A stretch of DNA of 64,000 nucleotides from Piper betle (Eukaryota > Streptophyta > Magnoliopsida > Piperales > Piperaceae): the NCBI GenBank assembly GCA_033002965.1, contig JAURVB010014474.1, positions 124,001-188,000 on the forward strand, in the 5' to 3' direction. Positions within the stretch are counted from its first letter, which is position 1; every line of letters starts with the position of its first letter. A program made the translations under genes and the position numbers. Under the pieces are notes generated by a model that ran no database searches, had not been told where the DNA came from, and was given only the letters and a program-made list of their open reading frames with translations. This document shows positions 1-15,626 of this stretch, one piece after another.

Positions 1-1175
1 AAAGACTTATAATATGTGTCATGGGTATCTCTTAATCTAAAAACTAGTTCATTGAATAAAACTTTATCATTTGCCAATATACAAGTTATTGATCACCTCC
101 AAACCTGATGTGGGATAAACCAAATAATTCTTCCCCCTCACACATCAGATTATTCGAATCATCACTCTCTTATATATGCTAGGTTCATATGTTATAGTAA
201 AGTTCAAAAAGACTCCAATTCAAGCTGATCCAATCTTACCGTAAAGCCCCTCACTCATCAAGTCACCCAAATCATCTCCACATCACACATATGGGAAGTA
301 ACATGTTACAACTATCCGAATCATCTCCCCCTCACACATGCTAGGTCTACATGTTATAGTAAAGTTTCACAGGACTCCAATTGAAGTTGTTCCAATTTTA
401 CCGTGAGGCCCTTCACTCATCAAGCCACCCAAATCATCTCCACCTCACACATTAACCATCTCCACCTCATACATACGGGAGGTGACATGTTACCATGAGG
501 TAAACCGAGGCAACAACAACACCAAAACCAAGTTTCATGACTCCAATTCAAGCTGATCCAATTTTATCGTGAGGCCCCTCACTCATCAAGCCACCCAAAT
601 CATCTCTGCCTCACATATGAGGCAAACTGAGACAGCGACAACACCAAAACCAAGTTTTAGGAGATTCCAATTCAAGCTGATCTAATCTTACCGTGAGGCC
701 CCTTACTCATCAAGCCACCCAAATCATCTTCACCTCACATATGCGCAATCTTACCGTGAGGCCCCTCACTCATCAAATCACCTAAATCATCTCCACTTCA
801 CACATGCAAGAGGTCACATGTTACAGTGAGGTTACAGGAGATTTAGATTAGCTGACTTACCACGTGACAAACCTGTCAAACTGAGGCAACGACAACACCA
901 AAACCAACCTGACTCTGATGCCACTGTGAACCTCTTGGACCCCTAAAAGGGACTTTTAATATGTGCCACAGGCCTCAATAGACTCTACTTTGGATTAGCT
1001 GACTTACTATGATATCACTGATGAACCCCTTAAAAAAGACTTGCAATAGATGTCATAGAACTTTTGATCCAAAAATTAGCTCAAGAAATAAGACTTTTCC
1101 ATTAGCTTATATACAAGTCACCGATCACCTCCAAACCTGACGTGGGATAAACCAAACACCCTCCCTGTGGAGGAT
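1..1175. repeat. Degenerate repeat array with border modules and PBS-like motif
   Basis: This stretch is built from imperfect repeats of a phrase around 'accgtgaggcccctcactc' and 'caagccacccaaatcatctc', repeated many times between about 130 and 830. A border module (cttaatctaaaaa... followed by 'cctccaaacctgatgtggga') opens the window at 1-125 and returns at about 1010-1165. At 911-922, read on the minus strand, is TGGCATCAGAGTC. It resembles the primer-binding site used by many plant Copia elements (TGGTATCAGAGC, from memory), and a 'TTCACAG' lies directly before it as an LTR end would. I infer a decayed LTR-retrotransposon leader. A related array lies at 51780-53540. No protein-coding potential is visible. 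Confidence 0.55.
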
Positions 1176-1749
1176 GCAGCCAGCCAAGAGGGCATGCAAG
1201 ACAATCAGTGCTAGCCTTCTAGTCCGCTTCTAGGTCTGCCCAACCCATCCCGGACGAGGTTAATGTGTACCTAGACTCAATTTATTTGTTAAGTACAATA
1301 ATGTCTATCTAAGTTTTGGTTGGAATTAATTTATCTTTTCTCTATGCTAGAGTTTTTGTTAGGTCATTTTTTAAAATCTTAAGATGATCTAACGAAATTA
1401 GAAAAAACTGATTAAATAAGGGATTTGTGATGGTGATAGGCGTTTGAGGGCAAAATTCAAGTTTTATTGAGGTTGTAAGGCTCACTTTGTGGATAATTAT
1501 GCCAAGTTGGTGTGATTGTCAGAATTATTGAAATGGGAATAAGAGAAAAAAGATAAAACATTTTTTCCAACATAAACATTAAAAAAAATGATGAAACATT
1601 GGTAAAACTAAATTTCCTATGCTTATGATAATTCTCCCCTTGCTCTAATATAAAATCTATTATATTTATTTAATAACAGGGTTTTTTATGCCAAGTGGAT
1701 ATTATGCCAAGTCTATAGTTTAATATATCGTCATGTGTTCTTACTATTT

Positions 1750-2040
1750 AATAGAAAAGTCTATATATTATAGGAAAACTAAGAAACTTAAAACTATGAA
1801 ATTTAGGCGTTCCAATATAATATGAAAACCGAATATTATAGGAAAATAAGAAAACTAAAAAACTAAAATTAAGAAAATTAGGTATTCTAATAAAATAGGT
1901 AGCCTAATATTATACAAAAACTAGGAAAACTAAAACTAAGAAAATTAGGTATTCTTAAAAAATATGAAAGCCTAATATTATAGGAAAAATTAGAAAAATT
2001 AAAATTAGGAAAATTAGGAGAATTACAAATAATTTTAATT
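1750..2040. repeat. AT-rich short tandem repeats, period about 75-80 bp
   Basis: About four imperfect units share 'attataggaaaactaagaaa' followed by 'aaaattaggtattct' and 'cctaatatta'. Degenerate single copies of the same phrase, with a 'tcatgtgttctt'-like start, recur near 1720, 2350, 2930 and 4135. They look like an old dispersed AT-rich repeat. Short ORFs here (for example 1887-2069) are low-complexity noise. Confidence 0.5.
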
Positions 2041-2998
2041 AATAGTTTTTTTCCTTTAAATAGGAACACATAAAATAAAGAAGTGATTAATAGTCTTTAT
2101 TGATTTTACCCGTAACAACTTTTTCTTTCTTAAATTTCATTTCATAATTGTTTGTTAGGAAAATAATGTTAGAATATAGTTTCAAAATTAGCAAGTACCT
2201 TTTGATCAGTTGAATATAAACATGCAATAACTATTTGGCTATTATGGGAAGTACAAGGAAAATTTATAGTTGGTAAAGTTACGATAAATAAATGATCAAT
2301 TGATTAAGAAAACTAGAACCAGACACGTAAAATTAAGCTAAGTAGATAGTTCAATATATTGTCATGGACTTTTATATTATAGAAAACTATAAAAAAAAAC
2401 TATGATTTAATAAAATTCCATGTATTCTAATCATATATTAGGAAAACCTATATATTATATTAAAAATAGGAAACTAATAATAATTATACTTTCTTCAATA
2501 TTTTCAAATATCCAATAAGAAAATTTAAACATTATAGTAAAACTAGAAAAACTAAAATTAATTGTACTTTCCTCCATAGTTTCAAATATTAATACCAATT
2601 ATTATCCATTGTTTAGCCGATCAAATCACGTTTAACTACATTATAAAATTATAAATAAGTATTTTCATTGAATATTAAAATATATTTATTTCATTAATAT
2701 TTTATTAAATACCCTTTAAACTACCATAATTTCAACAAAAAACCACTTTTATGAAAAATTTGGATTAAAAATCAGGTATGATTTAAAATGATACAAAGGT
2801 ATAAATTGTACCAAATCTTAAGGCAATACGGGGTAAATCGATTACTTATAGATGGTATAATGCGATATTTAAATTATAGTTTCATTTTAGTATATATAAT
2901 TATGCCAAAAATAATTTAATAAATTGTCTTGTGCTCTTATATAATTAAAGATTATTGGAAACTATGATTTATAGCCAACACATGGTCTGGGTTTAATG

Positions 2999-3834
2999 CT
3001 CTGTTGCACGAATCAGCCGATTCCGTGCGGAATCAGCCGATTTAAATCGGATCGGCGCGATGCCGATCCGATTTCGGGGCCGACCATCGGCCGGAATCGG
3101 CCGAGTTCGGCGATTCGACCGATTTAACTCGGAATCGGAATCGGCCGATTTAAATCGGAATCGTTTTTTAATGAAATTACTAAAATACCCTAGGTATGAT
3201 TTTTATTAAATTATTTAAGCATGGGAAATTACCTCCGCCGTGCTCCCCGACTCCGGGTTCGCCGCCGACCGGGCTACCGACCTCGCCGCCGACCTCGTAA
3301 CGTCGCCGCCAAAGTGTGGCCGGACCGAATCGGGCTGTGACGCACGAATCGCCGCGACTCGCCGCCGCTCCGGGCCGCCTCGCCGCCGGCTGCGGGCCGC
3401 TGACTGTTCGTCCGACCGGGCTGCCGACAGCCTCCGACATCGCCGCCACGAGACTCCGCCGACCGAGCCGGGGCAACGGCGGCGGGGGTAAAGAGTGGCA
3501 TTCTCGTAATTAAAAGTTGACTCGAGTCTAACTCGAGTTAAAAATAATAATTAATTCTAAATAATTTAAAAAAATCTTAAAAAATATTTAAAAATATCAG
3601 AAACTATAATACGCAGAATAATATCAAAATAACATCAATACCCAATTTTAATATATTTATATTATAAATTATCAAATTATTATATATGACCGATTAAATT
3701 AATTTGGACCGATTCAACTGAACCGATTCTTGGCCGATTCAGACCGATTCTTGGCCGATTCAGACCGATTCTGATTCCGATTCCGACTCCCTGGAAAACC
3801 GATTCCGATTCCGATTCCGATTCATGCCACCATG
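2999..3834. mobile_element. Non-autonomous hAT-like element, GC-rich core, 8-bp target duplication
   Basis: An 836-bp insertion is flanked on both sides by GTTTAATG (2991-2998 and 3835-3842), the 8-bp duplication typical of hAT transposons. The ends are imperfect inverted repeats: left CTCTGTTGCACGAATC, right (reverse complement) CATGGTGGCATGAATC. Both ends are dense in AATCGG/CCGATT words. The interior is asymmetric: a GC-rich core at about 3230-3500, then a module with 'gactcgag' and 'taaaaataataatta', then AT-rich sequence. No transposase is present, so it would need one in trans. The overlapping Arg/Pro/Gly-rich ORFs in both strands of the core are composition artefacts. A relative sits at 32000-32875. 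Confidence 0.8.
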
Positions 3835-3842
3835 GTTTAATG

Positions 3843-5427
3843 GTATTATAAAATTTTAAATAAAATATTTTATTTAATATTAAAACTGTGTTTTCATTAA
3901 TATTTTATGAAATACATATTAAAATACCACGATTTTCAACAAAAACAAGCTTTTAGTAAAAATTTTAGATAAAAAAACACTCAATTTAAAATAGTACAAA
4001 GATATGAAATGTACTAGATTTTAACCTAATACAAAGTATAATAATTGGTACAACCAAAAGCATGATACAATATTTACAACTATGGATCGTTCATTTATCT
4101 TACATAACAGAAAAATATTGGAAAATTAGGATTTTAATATGTTGTCACATGTTCTCGTATTATAAGAAAGCTTATTATTTATTGTAAAACTAGAAAAACT
4201 AAAAATAATTGTAGTCTCGATTAAGATTACTTGCAGGAAACAACACCTATACTTACTTTTGATAATTTAAAAAATTTCATGATTTTGTAATAGAAAAAAA
4301 TTTAATAATTTAAACATCAAAAATCAATAAGATAGCGATATAAATATTTTAATATATATTCATATAACAAGAAAGCATGTATATTTATTATGGTAAATAT
4401 GATGTATATTTATAAGGGGCCCAATGGGGCCTATGATCAAGACAACGGAATACCGAAAACTATAAAACAAGCTTGTTTATATTCAACACGTTAATGGGCC
4501 CACTTGGCCTAACATTGTACTTAATGTCGTCTTCTAAATGCATTGAACTTATCATGTAAGTAATTAACGGTTGTTAGTTTAAAGATTTTAAATTTAATAT
4601 TAAAAAATAATAAAGTTTAGATTATCATCATATTGATGAATTTTAATGGGTAATTACTAATTGATGCAGTTGAAGAAAATTTTTTTAATATCTTGTTTTT
4701 ATGGACATGCACCGTGTGGAGTTTCGTGTTAAGTTAAACCCCTAAGTTTTAACTTACCCGTATATAAAATTTGGTAGGTTGATATATATATATATTATCA
4801 TCTTCCGGTTTCACTAGTGCTTTTTTTGTCTATTCTAAAATTTTCGTACTTTCAATTTTTTAAAATAATTTCCTCCTTTTTTTACTTCAAGGAATAAATA
4901 AGAAAAAAATGAAAAAAATTTGTGTATGAGACGATGCATAGGTGACTTAATTAAAAATAATTAATAATTATGTTGAACACAGAACATGAACATGAATTAA
5001 TATTTGTATAAAATGCATTATACATATATATATATATATCACTTAATAAGGTTGTCAATTTAAAATATTTATTATTATATATTTTTAAATCACCCAAACA
5101 AACGGCAAAATATTTTTTTCTTTATTTGACACGAAAAGCACGACGCTTGACTAATGAAATTTTTACACCGACAAAATAATTATGAGGAGACAAGTGCCGA
5201 ACTTTATAACCAATGGGAGTGCAGGATCACATTCCCAAGATAAAATGTCACTGGAACTCTGATTGGCCGTACTCTATGAATATATATCTAATTATAATTG
5301 AAATAATAGTTATACATATTCAATCTAATTATATTATAACTTGTAAAACTGTTACCATCAATAGTGCCCATCTCAACATTTATGCATATATCTATGTCGA
5401 GATGTGGGTACGTTCCATTATTTGACA
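3843..5427. other. AT-rich intergenic region upstream of the beta-glucosidase
   Basis: Mostly AT-rich non-coding DNA with several (TA)n runs (about 4780-4795 and 5020-5038). It must contain the promoter and 5' leader of the beta-glucosidase gene, but I cannot single out a convincing TATA box among the many TA tracts. No other gene is visible. Confidence 0.5.
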
Positions 5428-8495
<3,068 letters not shown>

Positions 8496-9110
8496 GTGAG
8501 CTTGAGCTTTACCTTCACTCTCTATTGGTGCTTTGAATGTGTATCTCATCCATTTGGCTCATATTCGATGTTAGATTTTGATGAAAATGTTATGGGTGGC
8601 CATGTTAATGTGACTGTCAAATAACTGGGTGATAAGTACCCGTTTGTGCTTCTCGCTTTACATTTTTCCTGTAATATAGCTTACACATATGATAACAGAA
8701 ATTAAGTACTAGCAAACTTCTACTTGTGATAACAGCCATTCATCACCAATTTGTAATGACATAGTTTGATTTCATTATTATTTATACTCTTAGGCCTATA
8801 GTTTCTAATTTGGTATTTGCCTATTTGGAGTGTTGGACCGTTCAAAATAATGTTAATTGTCAATGAAAGAATAATTATTGGTAAGAGGACTACATTAACC
8901 GATATACAAGGTTGTTTAAAACTCGATTAAACTCGATATGGCTTGATGCTTGACTCGAAAAACTCGACTCAACTCGAAGCTCGATATCCTATATAAAAAA
9001 TGAGATTTTTAACCATTTTATCTTAAATTTGTTTATATAAATATAACTAAATTATAAAATATTATTATATGATATTAAATTAAAATAAATTTATGCATAA
9101 TTAAACTATC
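8496..9110. other. 3' flank of beta-glucosidase and TCGA-rich fragment
   Basis: The first part should hold the 3' UTR of the beta-glucosidase. At about 8915-8995 there is a cluster of 'aaactcgat'/'gactcgaa' words like the TCGA-rich sequences at 19080-19330, 30290-30560 and 32900-33130, probably a fragment of the same DNA-transposon family. No gene is seen. Confidence 0.4.
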
Positions 9111-9542
9111 TACACAGGTATTTCCAGGAAAGAACACTCATGTAACTTAGAAATAAATTATCTACCTCAGTGCTAAAATGTGAATGATGTATTGAATTGG
9201 GATTAAGTGTGATGTGGAAGCGTATAACCTGTATAATCATAGCATAGGGCAATATGCTTTGGCAGTAGGCAGTGTTTGTTCTAGTTTGCGTGGAGTCTTA
9301 GATTATTTGAATCTAACTTGATCTTTTGAGTTGATTGTATTGGATGTGTCGCTCTTTGTGTTTGGTTTCTTGTTGCTGATTTCCGATGTGTTTTCGGGAG
9401 GATTTATTTGTGAATTATGCCATCGTCAATCACGGAAGGTTTATTCCTGAAGAAATGGAAAAATTTTGACCTCTGGATGATCCTTTTCCGCAAAGTATAT
9501 TTCTAAGTTACATGAGTGCTCTTTCCTGAAAATGCTTGTGTA
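9111..9542. mobile_element. MITE-like element with about 45-bp terminal inverted repeats
   Basis: The left end (TACACAGGTATTTCCAGGAA, continuing to about 9155) and the reverse complement of the right end (TACACAAGCATTTTCAGGAA, from 9542 leftwards to about 9498) match with about five differences over 45 bp. Both then read AGCACTC or AACACTC and 'atgtaacttagaaata'. The 340-bp interior has no protein frame. Length and structure fit a miniature inverted-repeat element. I could not see a clear target duplication, so the superfamily is open. Confidence 0.6.
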
Positions 9543-10100
9543 TGCTTGTTGTTGGTTTACAATAATGAATTTGGGAAAGTTTGGGTAGAGTTTTCATGAC
9601 TCTTCACATTTTCTTTCTCGTGATGCTGCTTTGAGCAAGCGCAGTGCTGAAGGCGAAAAATGTGGAAGAATGCATCCTTTGAGTTTATGTGCTGTTGATG
9701 AGAGCCACAAGATGTGGCTATTTTGGGCCACTGTGGCGCAACTGAATCAAATGGTGAGGTTAGTGCTTACTGTCCTGTTTACATCTTTAGTGCATAAGGG
9801 ACTGGCAGAAAACTGGCTGTAAATTGAAAAATAAATGGAAATTGCTTAAGTGAATTTCGATGGAATCAGTAAGGAAGTATGAAATTATATGATTTGAATT
9901 TGGGTATGCTTTATGATAGATTGACTGAGAAATTGGGTGGTTGTCATTGACTCAATTATATATCTAGCAATTGGTAGGGGATGATGATGGTCATGTAAAT
10001 CAAACATAAATATTTTTACAATAAATAAATCATATTTTCTGTCATGACATATTTTCACAATTGGTCTTTTGAGATCTTCTCGTTTGTTACACTTCAAAGG
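9543..10100. other. Non-coding stretch between MITE and Copia element
   Basis: No recognisable gene. A 63-codon open frame at 9631-9822 gives no family resemblance and lacks splice-phase support, so it is not called. The remainder is AT-rich. Confidence 0.35.
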
Positions 10101-13100
10101 TGATGGTAAATAGAGACAGAAAAAATACCTAGATTAGAGACCTCAAAGAAAAACACCGTATTTAACTTCTCACATCAAGAAGTTACACAAGAGTAACCAC
10201 CACACCCTATGGTGTTATTCTTAATTATATCACTAATTAATATATTTAGATTATAATATATAAACTATATATATAATGATAACCACATAATGTTATAATA
10301 AAATTCCAACATTTTCTTACTTGGTCCGACATATATCATCATGCATAATATTATCTAAAATATTATTATTTCAAAAGAAGAGTATTATATATGAATCATA
10401 GTGGTAAGTTCTCTTAGGCAAGTATTACCTACCATGTATTACAATGTAAAATAATCTTCAGAAGCGACAATATAATTTAAACTTTATGAATAGGCCTACA
10501 ATGCTTATTCGAGTCCAAATACATACATATTATATGTATGTACAACAATTTTGTTGCTCTCCAATATAATGTATACAGTCATAATGAGAAGACAAACAAA
10601 TAGTAGAGTTTCAATAAATAATATGCTATATACTTAGCATCACATATCAAGCTTAAAATTCGATAAGTCTCATAGAGGCTACATGATCCTCGAACATCTT
10701 TGGAGGCATACCTTTCGTCAAAGGATATGTAATCATCAATTGAGTGCTAATATGTTGGATGAGCACTTTATTTGCTTTAATGTGCTCATGACCGCTAAAT
10801 ACTCAATATCAATGTGTTTACTTTGACTTCCTTTTTTATTATTTTTAGCGAAGAACACAACAGTTGAATTATCACAATATATTTTCAATGACCTTGAAAT
10901 ATACTAAACAACTCAAAGCCCAGCCATGAAACTCTTCAACTAAACAACATGTAACGTAGCCTCAAAACACGTAACAAATTTGGCTTCCATAGTAAAAGTG
11001 GCAATTAAAGTCTTTTTTACCTTTTTCCACGATACAACTTCATTAACAAACATGAATATGTATCCAGATGTGGATTTATTAGAATTAGTGCAACCAGAGT
11101 AATCCGAATCTAAGTATCCAATGACCTCCAAATTATAAAATCTCTTATATGTAAACATGTAATCTTTTATTCATTAAAGGTACCTCATAAGTTTTTTACA
11201 GCTCTCCAATGTTCAATGTCAGGATTACTTTGATATCTCCCTAACATTTCAACAGCAAATGCAATGTCTAGTCTTATGCAAACTTGTGCATATATAAGGG
11301 TTCCAACAGCTGAAGCATATGGAATGTCTTTCATTTGTTCCCTCTCAAGATCATTCTTTGGACATTGATCCAAATTAAAATGGTTTCCTTTCACTATGGG
11401 AGCTACTAAAGATATACAATTATTCATTTTAAATCTCTCTAAAATCTTACTAATATAGACCTTCTGAGATAAACCCAAGACGCCTTGAGATCTATCTCTA
11501 TGAATCTTAATGCCAATGACATAAGATGCTTCACCCATATCCTTCATATCAAAATATTCATAGAGAAAATTTTTTACTTCATGTAACAATCTCATATCAT
11601 TAGTTGCAAGCAATATATCATCGACATATAAGATAAGAAAAATAATCTTACTCCCACTAACCTTGTAGTATATATATTAATCCTTAATATTCTTAACAAA
11701 ACCAAATGAAGAGATTATATTATAGAATTTAAGCTACCACTGACGAGAGGCCTATTTGAATCCATATAACAATTTCTTAAGCTTACAACCAAGATGTTCA
11801 CCATCAATTGAAGAAAACCCTTCAGGTTGTTTCATATAAACCTCCTCCTCTAAATCTCCATTGAGGAAATGTGTTTTTATATCCATTTGATGTAATTCAA
11901 AATTAAAATGCGCTACTAGTGTCATGATGATATGAAAAGAGTCTTTTTTGAAACGGGAGAAAAAGTCTCTTGATAATCAATTCCTTCTTTTTGTGTGAAT
12001 CATTTAACCACGAGTCTTACTTTATATCGTTCAATATTACCTAATAAATCTTTATTGGTTTTAAAGACCCATTTACAACCAATAGCTTTCACCCTATTAG
12101 GCAACTTAACAAGATCCCACGCTTAGTTTACAACCATAGAATCCATTTCATCTTTCATGGCTTTGTATCATAATTTTGAATTGTTACTATCCATTGCTTA
12201 TGAAAACATATCAGAATCATTTTCTTCTCCAATATTATAGTCAATTTCTTATAGATAAACAACAAAATCACTAGATATGCCAGTGTTCTCACTTTCATTG
12301 ATCTCCTTAATGGTTCATCATCGTTCTCTTGTGGAGGTAGTTAATCAACCGGTTGCTCAAGAACTTCAAGTTGTTGATTTTCCTCATGAGCAACTTGTTC
12401 TACTAGAGCATCTCCAGCCTGATGTAACTGTTCATTAGCTACTTGTTCAACATTCACCTAATTATGATGTATGCTACTAACAATAAGTATTCTATTTCCT
12501 AACATGGGAGTACTTTCAGTATGATCATCATAAAAAACTAAGTTTCGATATTGATCACTATCATTAATCACATCATTCTCAAGAAATTTTACATTTCTTA
12601 ATTTCACAAATCTAGTGACATTCGATAAATAAAAAAACGTATAACCTTTGGACTTTTCGGCATAAACAATAAAATATCCACTAATAGTTCTTAGGTCCAA
12701 CTTCCTTTCTCGAGGGTTATAAACCTTAACCTTAGCAGGACAACCCCAAACACACATATGTTTCAAACTCGATTTCTAACCTTTTAATAACTCAAATGGT
12801 GTTTTAAAAACAATATTAGTAGGAACCCGATTTAATATATACACTGCAATCTGTAAGGGCTTCCCTTCACAACGAATGAGGAAATTTGGAGTTGCTAAGC
12901 ATACTCCTGTCCATGTCCAACAGAGTCCAATTTTTTTGTTTGGCTACACCATTTTGATCTGGTGAGCCAGATATAATATATTATGCAATAATACCATGCT
13001 ATTAAAGAAATTTTGCATATGGATCAGGTGCCCACCCACCATTAGTATACTTACTATAAAATTCTCCACCTCGACCAGATCTCACAATTTTGAAAAATGC

Positions 13101-13285
13101 CCAAATCAGGGACCCAAAGAAAAATACTGTATTTAACTTCTCTCATCAAGAAGTTGTAGGAATAACCACCCTATGGTGGTTATCCTTAATTATACCACTA
13201 ATTAATATATTTGGATTATAATATATAAACTATATATATATATATATATGATAAGGACTGCATAAAGTTAGAATAAAATTCCAAT
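10101..13285 (-). mobile_element. Truncated Ty1/Copia retrotransposon with both LTRs
   Basis: The minus strand carries decayed Copia pol pieces in the correct order. The integrase C-terminal part (12458-12766) has the phrase CVWGCPAKVKVYNPRERKLD. A reverse-transcriptase region follows (11185-11613) with MKDMGEASYVIGIKIHRDRS, then RNase H (10940-11158) with GYLDSDYSGC. Near 10690-10720 is a terminal 'DPMTKGMPPK'-like phrase. Stops and shifts break all of them. Two LTRs of about 190-210 bp flank the body: 10101-10311, whose minus-strand start is TGTTGGAATTTT, and about 13106-13285. The right LTR abuts integrase directly, so gag and protease are deleted. The remaining frames cannot make a working polyprotein. 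Confidence 0.85.
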
Positions 13286-14465
13286 AGGTCACACATCTTG
13301 TAATGAACTACAAGTGGCTATGAGTGCACTTGAATGGGTAAGCAAAAGAAGCATAAATTCTAGTGGTTGTGATGTAGAAATTAGTGCATGGTTTAAGTTT
13401 ATGCCTAATAGATCAAAAGGAGAGAAGTGTGATGGCAGATTTGTTGCAGGCAACTATAGCTTGCGCATAATGAAGGTTTTCTCACCAGAAATGGGAAGGT
13501 AATAGGTATAAATCTTGGACATCCTATTTATTAGAATAGTCTCACATCTCTATAAGAGATGGGTGGTGTATTGTATATATTTGGGTGTTTAAGCTTTTTA
13601 AAGTGACTAGTCATTTTGGAAGGCTTAGGAACCCACATACATGTAATACACTACCCATCTATCATAGAAATGTGAGACTATTCTAACACTCCCCGCATGT
13701 GCATGGCCATTGGGCTTTACATATGGAACTACTTTTGTTCCGCGTTTGGGTTTTTCTCTTTTTGGGCCATTTACAAACGTGGTCGAAATCCTCTGTCCAA
13801 TTAATAAGATAAATAGCAGCTTGAAAAACCTCAACCCAGAGATAGTGATTAATGTTACGCCATGCTTGGAGTAGAATTTGGGAGAATGAAGCTAAGATTC
13901 CATATTGTTAGATCGAGCACCTGGGCGTACAAGCGCTTCAACCTATTCATTCATCTATTCTTGAAGTGTCCTCTTTCACATTCGGGATGTGCATACCTTG
14001 ACGGAGATCACTTCCTCCCTATAAGGTCAAGCGAGAGCTTGTTCAATTCGCTTTTCTTGCTCTTCAGCTTCAACAAAAAATTGATTAGATGGGGGCACCG
14101 ACGGGAGAGTGAATTGAACATTATTGAGATATTAAGAAGTCTTATGAAGATTCATATTATCTAGATATTATTCATGATCATTTGAAGCTTCTGATTCAAA
14201 AATTGATTTGTTAAGTTTGGTTTTAACATTATTGGAGTGATTAGATGAACACTCTGTCTTTTAAATGCAAATTCACTATTAGCAAGAATATAAAGCTTCA
14301 AACTTGAGGACAAGTTTGTTTTCAGCAGAGGGGATTGATGACGCATAGTTCAACTATCTATTTTATGATGCTAACAAGACCCCGCATGATCTTCATTCAA
14401 TAAATTTTACAGATTGCTTTCCTTCAGAACTCAAGGATGAGTTCTTTTCAACAAAGGGAGACTAA
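13286..14465. other. TE-derived flank with hairpin and PPT-like motifs
   Basis: No real gene is recognised. A 62-codon ORF at 13314-13502 has no family resemblance. A 55-bp inverted repeat lies at 13532-13687 (separate entry). Two purine-rich tracts end LTR-element-like phrases: 'cagcagaggggattga' near 14322-14337 and 'caacaaagggagac' near 14449-14462. The second sits just before the solo LTR. This is probably the decayed 3' end of an LTR element. Confidence 0.4.
13532..13687. repeat. Inverted repeat with 55-bp arms (hairpin)
   Basis: Left arm 13532-13586 and right arm 13631-13687 are reverse complements at most positions. Both contain GAATAGTCTCACAT or its complement and 'gatgggt'/'acccatc'. 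The loop is about 44 bp. This looks like a foldback element or a pair of opposed LTR ends. The sequence just after it (aacactccccgcatgtgcat) resembles a Copia LTR internal phrase. Confidence 0.6.
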
Positions 14466-14859
14466 TGACAAACAATATATTAATTCTAATAATTTTCTAG
14501 TTGTATTAGAATGTAAGTTCTCTAAGATAAGTTTTAGTTAGTTTAATTTTAATCTTTATTTATGTATTATTAATTAGGGGTATTTTTGTCAAGTAGTTTA
14601 TCTAGTATTAGATGATGTCTTTAAATAGGGGTATATTAGTTATTATTTTATTTTAATTAAGTCATGTCATATATATATATGGAAGGTCATCATGTATTAT
14701 TGGATTACGGATGAATGAATTAAGTTTTTTACAGCGCTGCATTCTTCTTCTTTTGCTTCTCCTTGTTTGGTTCTCTCTTGCTTCCCCGAAAGCTTGAGTA
14801 TTAAAGATTTATAGGGTTCCTTGTTAAAGCCTATAGTCTAGTTATCGAATTCCTTCACA
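14466..14859 (+). mobile_element. Probable solo LTR
   Basis: The segment starts TGACAAACAATATATTAATT directly after a polypurine-like tract (aaagggagac) and ends ...TTCCTTCACA, so it has TG...CA ends and a length of 394 bp. Internally it shows LTR-like features: an AT-rich promoter-like part (catatatatatatggaagg) and a pyrimidine-rich leader (cttcttcttttgcttctcc). No second LTR or pol domain is seen downstream. The exact ends are judged by eye. Confidence 0.45.
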
Positions 14860-15626
14860 TGATTCATTATCAAGTGAGACAAACAAATCAATGCTTTCAT
14901 AGGAAACCACATATACAAACATCATATATGGAAACTGAACATAGAGGTTGTATTTGAAAAGTTACAGAATGATAGTAGGACATCCACGTAGTAGGATTTT
15001 ATATATCTGGAATTTAAATTATTTTAAGTATGTGAAATTTCTAACCATTCCATAATCTTAGAATCTCGTTGATGTTTAAATAATCCACTTTTATCATTGT
15101 GTTTGGGTGTTGTTTAACATCTAAATACCAGCTATTCTAGCTTCTACGTATGAGTTACTATTCTTTAAGTTTTGAACTCTAGTGATAACATAATTCTTGC
15201 CATTATTCTTTCACATTAACTGAAGTTTTTTCTTCCCCAATTTGGGGGAAAAATTTGTTTTTTTTCTGATATAATTTCATGCCGCCAACGTAATGGACAA
15301 TTACTTTTGAGATATTGGACATCTTATATACAAGTTCCCCCTATTTATGGGAAAAAGATTTGTTGTAACAAGTGCTACAACAAACTCCATAAATTTTGAT
15401 GATTAATATCAATACAAAGTCTACTCCAGGGTGTTCGTTGTAGTGAGTGCTCTAACAAATCTTTTCCCCTATTTTTGATAGTGTATGAATCTGTCGATTT
15501 GGATGGCAGACTGATAATATGACTTAAACAATTTATTGCTTGCCTTGGTTAGGAGAGGAACCAACTAGTATATATATAATACAAGATAAGGCTTCACAAA
15601 TATTTTGCTGACATGACTTTTATTAG
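14860..15626. other. Non-coding stretch, no feature recognised
   Basis: AT-rich sequence with no open frame longer than noise and no RNA gene. Short imperfect repeats of 'aacaaatcttttccc' occur around 15350-15480. Confidence 0.4.

Noticed and set aside
12290..12460. Possible extra host gene between Copia fragments
   Set aside because: The sequence reads as the Glu/Gln-rich linker between integrase and reverse transcriptase on the minus strand.
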